DNA from: an uncultured beta proteobacterium
GTDB taxonomy: Bacteria > Pseudomonadota > Gammaproteobacteria > Burkholderiales > Rhodocyclaceae
DNA: 39,213 nt
Direction of reading: 5' to 3'
Assembly: GCA_903886975.1 (NCBI GenBank)
Contig: CAISOB010000060.1
Span: forward strand, 1 to 39,213
In this document: one piece after another, positions 17,223-25,179 of the stretch
Layout: each line of letters starts with the position of its first letter
Position numbering within the stretch: position 1 is the first letter of the stretch
Made by a program: the position numbers and the translations under genes
Notes under the pieces: model-generated
What the model was told of the DNA's origin: nothing
What the model saw: only the letters and a program-made list of their open reading frames with translations
The model's database searches: none

Positions 17223-17249
17223 GCGATTCGATCATTATTGATCGATCGC
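17223..17249. promoter_or_regulatory. Near-perfect palindrome, candidate operator
   Basis: The left arm GCGATTCGATCA and right arm TGATCGATCGC are inverted repeats with one extra base in the left arm and a TTAT centre. The palindrome lies in the 133-base gap upstream of the oxidoreductase gene, about 65 bases before its start, inside an AT-rich patch. It has no T-run after it, so it reads as a protein-binding site more than as a terminator. Confidence 0.45.
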
Positions 17250-17314
17250 AATACAGTATCCTTCTGCTCTGCCCGCGCCTGTCCGCGCCGCGCTTGATCC
17301 TCGGGGAAATCATC

Positions 17315-18382
17315 ATGAAGAAGGTTCGCATTGCCGTCGCCGGCGCCGGCCTGATCGGCCATCGCCATATCGAGGAGATCCAGAAGAATCCACGCTGCGA
17401 GCTCGCGGCAATTGTCGACCCATCGCCGCCCGCCCAGTTCGCCGAGACGGCTGAAAATGCCGGCGTCCCCATCTATAAATCGCTGGCCGAGATGTTCGCC
17501 ATGGACAAGCCGGACGGGATCATTCTGGCCACCCCGAATCAGATGCACGCCGATCAGGCCCTCGAGTGCATCCGCGCCGGCGTGACGATCTTCATCGAGA
17601 AGCCGGTGGCGCACACGCTGGCCGACGGCATTCGCGTCTGCGAAGCCGCCGAAGCGGCCGGGGTCAGCATCCTGGTCGGCCACCATCGCCGCCATAGTCC
17701 CATCCTGCATCAGGCGGTCGACGTCGTGCGCTCGGGCGTCCTCGGACAGCTGGTTGGCGTCATCGGCAGCGCCGTCTTCTACAAACCCGACAGCGAGGGT
17801 TATTACGACGGCGCCAATGCCTGGCGCCGCGAACCCGGCGGCGGCCCCATCCTGCTCAACATGATTCACGAGATCGGCAACCTGCGGGCGATGGTCGGCG
17901 AAATCGTCGCCGTGCAGGCCTTCACCTCGAACGCGACACGCGGTTTCAAGGTCGAGGACACGACAGCGGTCAACCTCAAGTTCGAAAATGGCGCTCTTGG
18001 CAGTTTCCTCCTCTCCGACACCGCGGCCTCGCCCAAGAGTTGGGAGCAGACCTCGCAGGAAAACAAGGCCTACCCGACTTACCCCGATGAGGACTGCTAT
18101 ACGATCATCGGCTCGCGCGGCTCGCTCGGCGTGCCGACCATGCGCCTGCACTATTACACCCGCGACGAAGACCGCTCGTGGTACAAGCCGTTCACCCGCA
18201 AGACGCTGCCGCTCGAACGCAAGGATCCGCTCGCCGAGCAGATCGAACATTTTGCCGCGGTGATCCGCGGCGAGGCCGAACCGCTGGTCACGGCGCGCGA
18301 CGGGCTGCAGAACCTGCGCGTCACCGAAGCCATCGCCGAAGCGGGCAAATCCGGTCGCATCGTCGACACCACCGTTCGCTAA
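17315..18382 (+). CDS. Gfo/Idh/MocA family oxidoreductase
   Basis: The 355-residue NAD(P)-dependent enzyme starts MKKVRIAVAGAGLIGHRHIEEI, a Rossmann fold with GAGxxG. It continues with GIILATPNQMHADQALECI, the catalytic-lysine motif EKPVAHTLADG and the alpha/beta C-terminal domain (GGGPILLNMIHEIGNLRAMVG). Substrates of the family are sugars, inositols or related polyols; the exact one cannot be read. I choose ATG 17315, with GGGGA eight bases before. It has no sugar-uptake neighbours and may have its own promoter behind the palindrome. Confidence 0.88.
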   Translation: MKKVRIAVAGAGLIGHRHIEEIQKNPRCELAAIVDPSPPAQFAETAENAGVPIYKSLAEMFAMDKPDGIILATPNQMHADQALECIRAGVTIFIEKPVAHTLADGIRVCEAAEAAGVSILVGHHRRHSPILHQAVDVVRSGVLGQLVGVIGSAVFYKPDSEGYYDGANAWRREPGGGPILLNMIHEIGNLRAMVGEIVAVQAFTSNATRGFKVEDTTAVNLKFENGALGSFLLSDTAASPKSWEQTSQENKAYPTYPDEDCYTIIGSRGSLGVPTMRLHYYTRDEDRSWYKPFTRKTLPLERKDPLAEQIEHFAAVIRGEAEPLVTARDGLQNLRVTEAIAEAGKSGRIVDTTVR

Positions 18383-18385
18383 GCG

Positions 18386-18435
18386 CCATTCCGGCGAATG
18401 CCCAGCCCGTCATTCCGGCGCAAGCCGGAATCCAG
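18386..18435 (+). repeat. Palindromic REP-like repeat, one full and one partial copy
   Basis: A partial left half (18386-18400, CATTCCGGCGAATG) is followed by a full forward unit at 18409-18435 with loop GCAA, identical to the copies around the GIY-YIG gene. It lies between two convergent genes. Confidence 0.85.
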
Positions 18436-18480
18436 TAGAGCACGGAACTGGACGCCGACTTTTGCCCTTATGTACGGGCT

Positions 18481-19425
18481 TTAGCCGCGCGGGTCGGGAA
18501 CGAAGCCGGCGCCGGCCGGGAAAGGCATCGGTTCGGCGAGGCGCGCCGACGGAATGATTCCGCGCGCGACGAGATTGGCGCGCGAGTCGTAGTAGATCGT
18601 GATGATTTCGTCGGGCGTATCGCTGCTCCTCACGAACTCGACATAGCGCGTCGGCGAATACTCGCGTTCGCCGTGGCCGGTGCCGAGTTTATTCAGCTTG
18701 ACCTGGTCTTTTTCGCGCGCCGCCAGGCGGGATTCGGGCTGGTCGGCGCGTTGTTCGGCCAGCGCACCGGCAGCGGACGCTTCATTGCGGCGCTTGCTCG
18801 CGCCGCTGTCGCCGTCGCTATCCATCTTCTCGGCGGGCGCGGACCGGCTCTCGTGCGCAACGGAACTTTCGGCGTCGCGCGCCGAGTCCACATTGCTCTT
18901 TTGCCGCAATTCCGCGCGCGGCTCGATCGCCGGTGATGGCGGCGGCGTGAAGGTCTGCGGCAGCGCAGTCTTCTCGCGATACACGGCAACGCCGATGACG
19001 CCGACATTGCCCGGCCGGCCGGTGCGCGCGGCATAGCTATCGGGCAGCGCGGTAAATACGAATTGCGCGACGTCCTCCATGCTCTTGCGCCAGCCGTTGA
19101 TGCCATAGCTTTGCCGGCCATCGATCACATAGCCCGATTGCAGCGTCGCCGCCGTCTGGCCGGTGAGCACGTTGATGCCATCGACCGAGAGAACGGTGAG
19201 CACGCGTTCGGCGCGCTTGCTGCGCAGTTCGATGGAATAGCGATCGCCAGGCGTTCCGGCCACATAGAGCTTGCCGTCGTACCGGTAAGGCGTGAGCCGT
19301 TCGCCGGTGTTGCGGTTGATCACCGTCACGTCGACGAGGTAGGCAGCGAGGCTCGTCTGGGCGTAGCCGAGGGTAGCGACAAGAGCGATGGCGCCGAGCA
19401 GGCGGGAAGCGATGGGCTTTATCAT
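18481..19425 (-). CDS. Secreted protein of an ECF sigma operon, unknown function
   Basis: The 314-residue product has a signal peptide (MIKPIASRLLGAIALVATLG, likely cleavage after SLA). Its mature N-terminal domain (about 30-150) includes GERLTPYRYDGKLYVAG, GDRYSIELRSK and DGINVLTGQTA. A low-complexity charged Ala/Ser/Arg linker follows (about 165-245), and a C-terminal segment has YYDSRANLVARGII. I do not recognise a catalytic motif. GGAGG precedes the ATG at 19425. It is the third gene of the sigma / anti-sigma / secreted-protein unit and may be an output or a signal carrier for it. Confidence 0.7.
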   Translation of the reverse strand: MIKPIASRLLGAIALVATLGYAQTSLAAYLVDVTVINRNTGERLTPYRYDGKLYVAGTPGDRYSIELRSKRAERVLTVLSVDGINVLTGQTAATLQSGYVIDGRQSYGINGWRKSMEDVAQFVFTALPDSYAARTGRPGNVGVIGVAVYREKTALPQTFTPPPSPAIEPRAELRQKSNVDSARDAESSVAHESRSAPAEKMDSDGDSGASKRRNEASAAGALAEQRADQPESRLAAREKDQVKLNKLGTGHGEREYSPTRYVEFVRSSDTPDEIITIYYDSRANLVARGIIPSARLAEPMPFPAGAGFVPDPRG

Positions 19426-19504
19426 GGGTTCCTCCGTAAGAAATTTTGCGATGTCCGCAATGCTATAAACGGAGAAGCTGGTAAAGCGGGGTTAAAGCGC
19501 CAGA

Positions 19505-20395
19505 TTACTTTAGCGCTTTGAGATCGTCGGGCAATACGAAGTCCGGATAACGCGCCCGGAAGCGGGAAAGACTTTGCGCGGCCTTGGCCTCGTGGCCGGC
19601 GGCGCGAAGTTCGCGAATCTGCTGCAGCCAGGCTTGCGGCGTCGCCGGCTCGGCTGGGGATTTTTCGAGCGCATTGGCGCCGGCGGCAGGCGTATCGGCG
19701 CGACGCGCGGCGTCGAGTTTGGCCGGCGCACTGGCGGCCGCGGCGGCCTCGCTGCGAAGGCCGCCGTCAGCGTCCTTCGCGCGCGCGTCGCCCGCATCAC
19801 TGCTGCGGTTCTTCTTCTCGGCCGGCGCTGCCTCGAGCGGAGTTGGAAGCGGCGCTGGCGCCGGCGGCGCGACCAACCCCGATGCCGCGCCCGCCTCGCG
19901 CTTGGCGCTCTCTTCCTGCGCCGGGAAGGCCCGCGGCGCGGCGGTGGCCGGCGCCCTGGCCGGCGCGGGCCGGCCCGCTGGCGCGCGCTCGTGGACTGCC
20001 GGCGCCTGGGGCTTGTTCGCCGGCGCCGCCAGCTGCGGTGGCGGAACTGCGAGGCTTTGGCGTGTGGTGTCAGTCGCGGCGGGCTGATCGTGCGCGCTGT
20101 CGATTTCCCGGCGCTGATCGCGTTCCTGCTGGTCGATGACCTGCCAGGTGACCGACAGTCCGAGGACCGCGACGGCCACCGCCGATGCCGGCCTGAGCCA
20201 GGCTTTCCACCAGGGTGCGCGTGCCCTTGACGGCTTGGCGAGGTGGGCCGCCAATTCGGCGCGCGCCGCCGCGAGGATGCGCTGGTCGAGCAGCGTGTCG
20301 GGTTCGCTCGCGGCGCCCTCGCGGTAGAGCGCGTGCAGTTCGTCGGCCCTGGATTCGGGCAAATCGGCGGACGGCGGCACCGGGCGTTCGCTCAT
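19505..20395 (-). CDS. Putative membrane-anchored anti-sigma factor
   Basis: The 296-residue product has a short N-terminal cytoplasmic region with DELHALYREGAASEPDTLLDQRILAA-type helices, one membrane segment (about 74-92), and a long Ala/Pro-rich periplasmic part. The C-terminal helical piece includes PQAWLQQIRELRAAGHEAKAAQSL, which resembles a tetratricopeptide-like repeat. No His-x3-Cys-x2-Cys zinc motif is present, so it is not a ZAS-type anti-sigma. Its start at 20395 overlaps the sigma gene stop (ATGA), the usual sign of a sigma/anti-sigma pair. The role is inferred from this context and topology. Confidence 0.65.
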   Translation of the reverse strand: MSERPVPPSADLPESRADELHALYREGAASEPDTLLDQRILAAARAELAAHLAKPSRARAPWWKAWLRPASAVAVAVLGLSVTWQVIDQQERDQRREIDSAHDQPAATDTTRQSLAVPPPQLAAPANKPQAPAVHERAPAGRPAPARAPATAAPRAFPAQEESAKREAGAASGLVAPPAPAPLPTPLEAAPAEKKNRSSDAGDARAKDADGGLRSEAAAAASAPAKLDAARRADTPAAGANALEKSPAEPATPQAWLQQIRELRAAGHEAKAAQSLSRFRARYPDFVLPDDLKALK

Positions 20396-20958
20396 GGCCA
20401 CTCTCCCGCAAGTTCGCCGCGCAGCTTCGCGTAGGCATAGCGCAGGCGGCTCTTTGCGGTTTCGAAACCGGCGCCCGTGGCATTGCCGATTTCGTCGACC
20501 GTCAAGCCGCCCTCGGCAGCCAGCAGAAAGGCTTCGCGCTGCGGTCCCGGCAAGGCTTCGACGGCAGCGACCAGGCTGCTGGCGAGTTGCGCGCGCTCAA
20601 GTAGACGCTCGGGTTGCTCACTCGCCGGCGCGGGATAATCCGTCCAATCGTCGGCGCCCGGATCGACCTCGAATTCGGCCAACCGGCCGCGCGCGCGAAA
20701 GCCGTCGATCAGCCGGTTGTGGGCGATGCGAAACAGCCAGGTCGTAAATTTCGCGGACACCGCGTAGGCGCCGCGCGCGCGTATCACCGACATCCAGATC
20801 TCCTGAAACATCTCGTCCGCCTGCTCGCGCCGACCGCACTGATGCAAGAGATAACGGAACAGGCGGCCGCGATGGCGCGCGTAAAGCGCCTCGAAGGCCG
20901 TGCCGTCGCCATCGCGATAAGCGAGCATGAGCGTCTCGTCAGTGCGCGAGTCTTCCAT
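20392..20958 (-). CDS. ECF-type RNA polymerase sigma factor
   Basis: The 188-residue protein has region 2 (FEALYARHRGRLFRYLLHQ, EMFQEIWMSVI, TTWLFRIAHNRLID) and region 4 (EALPGPQREAFLLAAEGGLT, DEIGNATGAGFETAKSRLRYAYAKLRGEL). There is no region 1 or 3, which fits the ECF group. I choose ATG 20958 (MEDSRTDETLML); the frame extends further upstream but without family character. The operon order is sigma, putative anti-sigma, secreted protein. The signal is not visible in the sequence. Confidence 0.92.
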   Translation of the reverse strand: MEDSRTDETLMLAYRDGDGTAFEALYARHRGRLFRYLLHQCGRREQADEMFQEIWMSVIRARGAYAVSAKFTTWLFRIAHNRLIDGFRARGRLAEFEVDPGADDWTDYPAPASEQPERLLERAQLASSLVAAVEALPGPQREAFLLAAEGGLTVDEIGNATGAGFETAKSRLRYAYAKLRGELAGEWP

Positions 20959-21024
20959 GCCGCTAGTGTAAACGAGACGATTCGCCGTTCGGGGTCGATA
21001 TGACGCGAATCGGGCGAAAATACC

Positions 21025-21094
21025 GTCATCCCGGCGCAAGCCGGGATCCAGTTTCGGCGCCGAATTCCCGGATTCCGGCGTTCGCCGGAATGAC
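21025..21094. repeat. Inverted pair of palindromic REP-like repeats
   Basis: A forward unit (21025-21051) has stem ATCCCGGC/GCCGGGAT, so both sides of one base pair changed together relative to the common stem. A reverse unit (21069-21094) has the usual stem with a GAAC loop. The pair lies between the hydratase stop and the sigma factor start. Confidence 0.85.
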
Positions 21095-21104
21095 CGGTTT
21101 CAAC

Positions 21105-21953
21105 TCAGCGCAGCCGCGCCTCGGCCTGCATGCACAGGCCGCTTTCCCCATGCGTCGCTTGCGCGACGACACGCGCGCCAAAGACCTCGGCCTGCAAGAC
21201 TATGGCCTCGCCGAGCAGCGCGGTCGCCATCGCCCGGTAATTGAATTCGGCAAGCCGCGCGCCGCCCGCCTGTTCGGCATGAGTGGCCAGCAGCGTAGCG
21301 AGCAGCGGGCCGTGAATGACGAGGTTCGCGTAGCCTTCGTGCTGGCGGCAGTAATCGGCGTCGTAATGAATCCGGTGGCCGTTGAATGTCAGCGCCGAAT
21401 AGCGGAACAGCATCGTTGCGCTCGGCGTGACTACGGTTGGGTGCGCGGCGGACGCAGGCGCCGCGATCGTCATGGCCGGTCCGGGCGGCGTGGCGTTGCG
21501 GTAGACGATGTCGTGTTCTTCGCGAACGAGCAGTGCGCCGCGCGGCGATCTTAATTCATGGCCGACCGTGACGAACACCAGATCGCCGGAGCGGCCCTTC
21601 TTGTGATCGATCTTCAGAATCGTCGAATCCTTGCGCGCGATCGACCCGATGCGCAGCGGCTCGATAAAGCTCACGCGGCCGCCGGCCCACAAGCGATTGG
21701 GCAGCGGAACGGGTGGCAGGAAGCCGCCGCGTAACGGGTGGCCGTCAGGGCCAAGCCCGCTTTGCGGGACGCCTTCGAGAAAATAGATCCAGTGCCACAG
21801 CGGCGGCAGCTCTTCGCCGTCGGCGATGCGCCCGGGTGCGTGATAGTCGACGGTGGCTACCAGGAGCCGGGCCTGGCGCAGGGAAATCAGATCGGTATCG
21901 TTGCGGCTTCTTCCGATCCAGCCGCGCAAGTGATCCAGGTCAATTGCGCCCAT
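21105..21953 (-). CDS. MaoC/HTD2-type acyl-CoA hydratase
   Basis: The 282-residue product has two hot-dog halves. The N-terminal half includes DLISLRQARLLVATVDY, and LWHWIYFLEGVPQSGLGPDGHP and GGFLPPVPLPNRLWAGGRV are close to mesaconyl-C4-CoA hydratase and HTD2-type 3-hydroxyacyl-thioester dehydratases. The C-terminal half carries the hydratase motif (YSALTFNGHRIHYDADYC) with the Asp and His usually needed for catalysis. It starts 19 bases after pxpA and is likely the last gene of the Pxp/ABC locus. The substrate is probably a dicarboxylic or hydroxyacyl-CoA; I cannot say which. Confidence 0.8.
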   Translation of the reverse strand: MGAIDLDHLRGWIGRSRNDTDLISLRQARLLVATVDYHAPGRIADGEELPPLWHWIYFLEGVPQSGLGPDGHPLRGGFLPPVPLPNRLWAGGRVSFIEPLRIGSIARKDSTILKIDHKKGRSGDLVFVTVGHELRSPRGALLVREEHDIVYRNATPPGPAMTIAAPASAAHPTVVTPSATMLFRYSALTFNGHRIHYDADYCRQHEGYANLVIHGPLLATLLATHAEQAGGARLAEFNYRAMATALLGEAIVLQAEVFGARVVAQATHGESGLCMQAEARLR

Positions 21954-21972
21954 CGCGTCGCCGCAAACGAAA

Positions 21973-22749
21973 TTACGCGACCAGTAGTTCCGGTATGGTC
22001 ACGAAGCGGAAACCGAGCTTCACCAGGCCATCCTTGATCGCCTGCGCGGTCGCCACGGCATCGGCATTGTCGCCGTGCACGCAGATGCTTTGCGGATTGA
22101 TCGGGATGCGCTTGCCGTTGATCGAGATCAGCGCGCTTTCCTCGACCATGCGTTTGACATGCTGCAGGCTGGCTTCGGCGCCATGGATCATCGCCCCCGG
22201 CTGGCTGCGCGGCACGAGGTTGCCGTCGTCGAGATAGGCGCGATCGGCGAAGACCTCCTCGACCACGGGCAGCCCTTGATCGCGGCCGGCAGCGATCAGC
22301 TGCGACGCGGCCGGGGCCAGCAGAATCAGCGTGGGGTCGAGACGATGAACGGCGCGCGCGACGGCATCGGCGACCTTGCGATCGGCACAGGCGACGTTGG
22401 AGAGCGCGCCGTGCGGCTTGACGTGCGTGACGCGTACGCCCTGCGCCCGCGCACAGGCGTCAAGGGCGCCGATCTGGTAGGTCAGCATGGCCTCGAGCTC
22501 GCCGAGCGGAATATCCATGCGCCGCCGGCCGAAGCCCTGCAAATCGGGATAAGCCGGATGCGCGCCGATGCTGACGCCATGTTGTTTGGCCAGGGCGGCG
22601 GTATTGAACATCACCAGCGGATCGCCGGCATGAAAACCGCAGGCCACATTTGCCGAATTGACGATGCGCAGCATGGCGTTGTCGCTGCCCATCGGCCAGG
22701 GTCCGAAGCTTTCGCCGAGGTCGGCATTCAGATTCAGCAGTTGCGCCAT
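21973..22749 (-). CDS. pxpA: 5-oxoprolinase subunit A (LamB/YcsF family)
   Basis: PxpA works with PxpB and PxpC in the ATP-dependent opening of 5-oxoproline to glutamate. The 258-residue protein starts LLNLNADLGESFGPWPMGSD, continues NSANVACGFHAGDPLVM, GVSIGAHPAYPDLQGFGRR, HVKPHGALSN and ends with ICVHGDNADAV, all hallmarks of the family and in order. GGGGAG precedes the ATG. It is separated from pxpB-pxpC by the ABC transporter genes, which is a split arrangement; the three subunits are usually adjacent. Confidence 0.93.
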   Translation of the reverse strand: MAQLLNLNADLGESFGPWPMGSDNAMLRIVNSANVACGFHAGDPLVMFNTAALAKQHGVSIGAHPAYPDLQGFGRRRMDIPLGELEAMLTYQIGALDACARAQGVRVTHVKPHGALSNVACADRKVADAVARAVHRLDPTLILLAPAASQLIAAGRDQGLPVVEEVFADRAYLDDGNLVPRSQPGAMIHGAEASLQHVKRMVEESALISINGKRIPINPQSICVHGDNADAVATAQAIKDGLVKLGFRFVTIPELLVA

Positions 22750-22770
22750 CGCAGTTACTCCCCAAAACGA

Positions 22771-23481
22771 TCAGATACCCAAGTAAGCCTTCTGGATTTC
22801 CGGATTGTCGAGCAAGTCGCGACCGCTGCCGGCAAGCACGATGCGCCCGGTCTGCAGGACGTAGCCGCGATTGGCGATTTCCAGCGCGCGCTTGATGTTT
22901 TGCTCCACCAGCAGAATTGTAATCCCACTCGCATTGACTTGCTGGATGGTATCGAGAATCTTGGTTACCAGTTTCGGGGCAATGCCCCACGAGGGCTCGT
23001 CGAGCATCAGCAGGCGCGGCTTGGCCATCAAGCCCCGGCCTATCGCCAGCATCTGCTGCTCGCCCCCGCTCAGGGTGCCGGCGACCTGCTGCCGGCGCTC
23101 CTTGAGGATAGGGAACAGCGTGAAGGCGTAGTCGAGCGACTCTTCGATTTCAGCGGCGTCGCGGCGCGTGAACGCACCCAGGCGCAGATTCTTTTCGACG
23201 CTCAGCTTGGGAAACAGGCGGCGCCCTTCCGGCACCAGCGAAAGACCCAGTCCGGTGCGCTGATGCGCGGGGACCTGGGTGATGTCGACGCCGTTGAAAA
23301 CGACCTTGCCGGCGGCCACCGGGTTGAGCCCGGCCACCGCGCGCAGGGCGGAGGACTTGCCGGCGCCGTTGCCGCCGACCAGCGCGACGATTTCGCCGGC
23401 CTCGACCTCGATGCTGACATCGTGAACCGCCGGCACCTTGTTGTAGCGGATGGCAATGTTCTGAAGCGAGAGCATGCTCAT
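22771..23481 (-). CDS. livF: Branched-chain amino acid-type ABC transporter ATPase
   Basis: The 236-residue ATPase has Walker A GGNGAGKSS (36-44), signature LSGGEQQMLAIGRGL, Walker B LLMLDEPSWG and H-loop LLVEQN, and ends QKAYLGI as LivF proteins do. The start overlaps the livG stop by ATGA. It belongs to the HAAT transporter family and should pair with LivG on the inner face of the LivHM channel. The substrate of this copy may be 5-oxoproline or a relative, judged only from its neighbours. Confidence 0.92.
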   Translation of the reverse strand: MSMLSLQNIAIRYNKVPAVHDVSIEVEAGEIVALVGGNGAGKSSALRAVAGLNPVAAGKVVFNGVDITQVPAHQRTGLGLSLVPEGRRLFPKLSVEKNLRLGAFTRRDAAEIEESLDYAFTLFPILKERRQQVAGTLSGGEQQMLAIGRGLMAKPRLLMLDEPSWGIAPKLVTKILDTIQQVNASGITILLVEQNIKRALEIANRGYVLQTGRIVLAGSGRDLLDNPEIQKAYLGI

Positions 23482-24191
23482 TCCCCCAGGTAGGCCGCGA
23501 GCACCGCCGGGTTGCGGCTGATCTCGGCGGGCGTACCCTCGGCGATCTTGCGGCCGTAGTCGAGGACGATCATGTGATCGGCGATCGGCATGATGCCCTC
23601 CATCACATGTTCGACGATCAGGCAGGCGATGCCGCGCAGCTGGATCTCCTTGATCAGGTGCACCGCTTCATGAACTTCGGACGGGGTGAGCCCGGCCATG
23701 ATTTCATCGAGCAGCAGCAGCTTCGGTTCGGTCGCCAGCGCGCGCGCGAGTTCGAGGCGGCGCTGCTCGGCGACTGTGAGATTGGAGGCGGTCATGGCGA
23801 TGCGCCCGGCCAGACCGCAGAACTCGAGCGCCGCCAGCGCGCGCTCGCGCGCTGCGCCCACCCCCTTGTTGCGCAGCATGGCGCCGACCATGACGTTCTC
23901 GAGGACCGTCAGCGAACCGAAACTGCGCACGATCTGGAAGGTTCGGGCGATACCCAGATGGGCCATCTGCGCTGACGCGTGGCCGGTGATGTCCTTGCCG
24001 AGAAAATGGATCGTGCCCTCGCTCGGCTGATAAAAACCGGCGATGCAGTTGAACAGCGTCGTCTTGCCGGCGCCGTTTGGCCCGATCAGGCCGACGATCT
24101 GGCCGGCCTGCAGTTCGAAGGAGATGGCTTCGTTGGCCGCCAGTCCGCCGAAGCGCTTGCCGAGGTTCTCGACCACCAGTAAGCGGCTCAT
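23478..24191 (-). CDS. livG: Branched-chain amino acid-type ABC transporter ATPase
   Basis: The 237-residue ATPase has Walker A GPNGAGKTT (37-45), a long LivG-type insertion with ARTFQIVRSFGSLTVLENVMVGA, Walker B LLLLDEIMAGL and H-loop LIVEHVMEGI. The signature segment is unusual: LTVAEQRRLELARAL replaces the standard LSGGQ or LSYGQQ. A comparable degenerate signature exists in a sub-branch of LivG proteins, so I take it as functional. I choose ATG 24191, which overlaps the livM stop by ATGA; the longer frame upstream has no LivG character. Confidence 0.92.
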   Translation of the reverse strand: MSRLLVVENLGKRFGGLAANEAISFELQAGQIVGLIGPNGAGKTTLFNCIAGFYQPSEGTIHFLGKDITGHASAQMAHLGIARTFQIVRSFGSLTVLENVMVGAMLRNKGVGAARERALAALEFCGLAGRIAMTASNLTVAEQRRLELARALATEPKLLLLDEIMAGLTPSEVHEAVHLIKEIQLRGIACLIVEHVMEGIMPIADHMIVLDYGRKIAEGTPAEISRNPAVLAAYLGE

Positions 24192-25177
24192 CCCCTGGCC
24201 TCCGGTTTTGCGTAACGACGCCGTATTTGCCTCAGCCAGCCGACGATGCCCGTCGGATAGTAAACGGCCACGACGATGATGATCGCCGCATAGAGGATGA
24301 GGTCGGTACCCATGCCGCTGCCGCCGAACGCCTGGCGGGTCACTTCCTCGATGCTGGTGAGCAGCGTCGAGCCGAGGACCGGCCCGAACAGGCTGCCGAC
24401 ACCGCCGAGGATGGTCACCAGCGCCATCTTGATCGAGAGCGAGGTCGACAGCACCGATCCGGGGTCGATGTACAGTTCCTTCTGCGCATAGAACGAGCCG
24501 CCGAGCGCGGTGAAGAAGCTCGAGATGGCGATCGCCACCAGCTTGTAACGCGTCAGGCTTATCCCTAAGCTGCTCGCCGCATCCGGCTCGTCCTTGATGG
24601 CGCGGAAATAGTAGCCGAGGAAGCTTCTTTCGATGGCCCAGTTGGCGAGCAGCGTCACTATAAGCAGGCCCAGGGCGATGTAGTAGTAAGGCAGCTTGGA
24701 GGTGTTGAAGACCATGTTCGCCCAACCCTGCTCGGCCAGGGGAACATTCAAGCCGACAGCGCCGCCGACGCTTTCCCAGTTGGTGAACAGGACCTGCAGA
24801 ATCTCGGCGACGGCGATGGTCGCCATCGAGAAATAATGTCCCTTGAGACGGAAGCACGGCCAGCCGATGGCCACCGCGAAACACGACGAGACGAGGCCGC
24901 CGGCCAGCATGCCCAGCCACGGGCTGATGCCGGCGTGGATGAACAGCATCGTCGAGGTATAGGCGCCGATGCCGAAGAAGGCGACATGGCCGAGCGAGAC
25001 TTGGCCGGCATAGCCGCCGAGGATATTCCAGGCGACACCGACCTGGGCGAACATCAGGATCAGGATCAGGAAGTTCTGATGCGACGGACTCGTCACCACC
25101 AGCGGCAGGATGCAGGCGACCGCGAGCGCCAGCGCAAGCGTTGCGTTGCGTCGCGTATTTGGTCGATGCGCGGTCAT
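24188..25177 (-). CDS. livM: Branched-chain amino acid-type ABC transporter permease
   Basis: The 329-residue permease has about nine to ten membrane segments. GVAWNILGGYAGQVSLGHVAFFGIGAYTS is the LivM hallmark, and RAIKDEPDAASSLGISLTRYKL is the EAA-like coupling loop that contacts the ATPases. The start MTAHRPN at 25177 lies two bases after the livH stop; the long upstream frame is out-of-frame livH. It pairs with LivH to make the channel. Confidence 0.92.
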   Translation of the reverse strand: MTAHRPNTRRNATLALALAVACILPLVVTSPSHQNFLILILMFAQVGVAWNILGGYAGQVSLGHVAFFGIGAYTSTMLFIHAGISPWLGMLAGGLVSSCFAVAIGWPCFRLKGHYFSMATIAVAEILQVLFTNWESVGGAVGLNVPLAEQGWANMVFNTSKLPYYYIALGLLIVTLLANWAIERSFLGYYFRAIKDEPDAASSLGISLTRYKLVAIAISSFFTALGGSFYAQKELYIDPGSVLSTSLSIKMALVTILGGVGSLFGPVLGSTLLTSIEEVTRQAFGGSGMGTDLILYAAIIIVVAVYYPTGIVGWLRQIRRRYAKPEARG

Positions 25178-25179
25178 GA

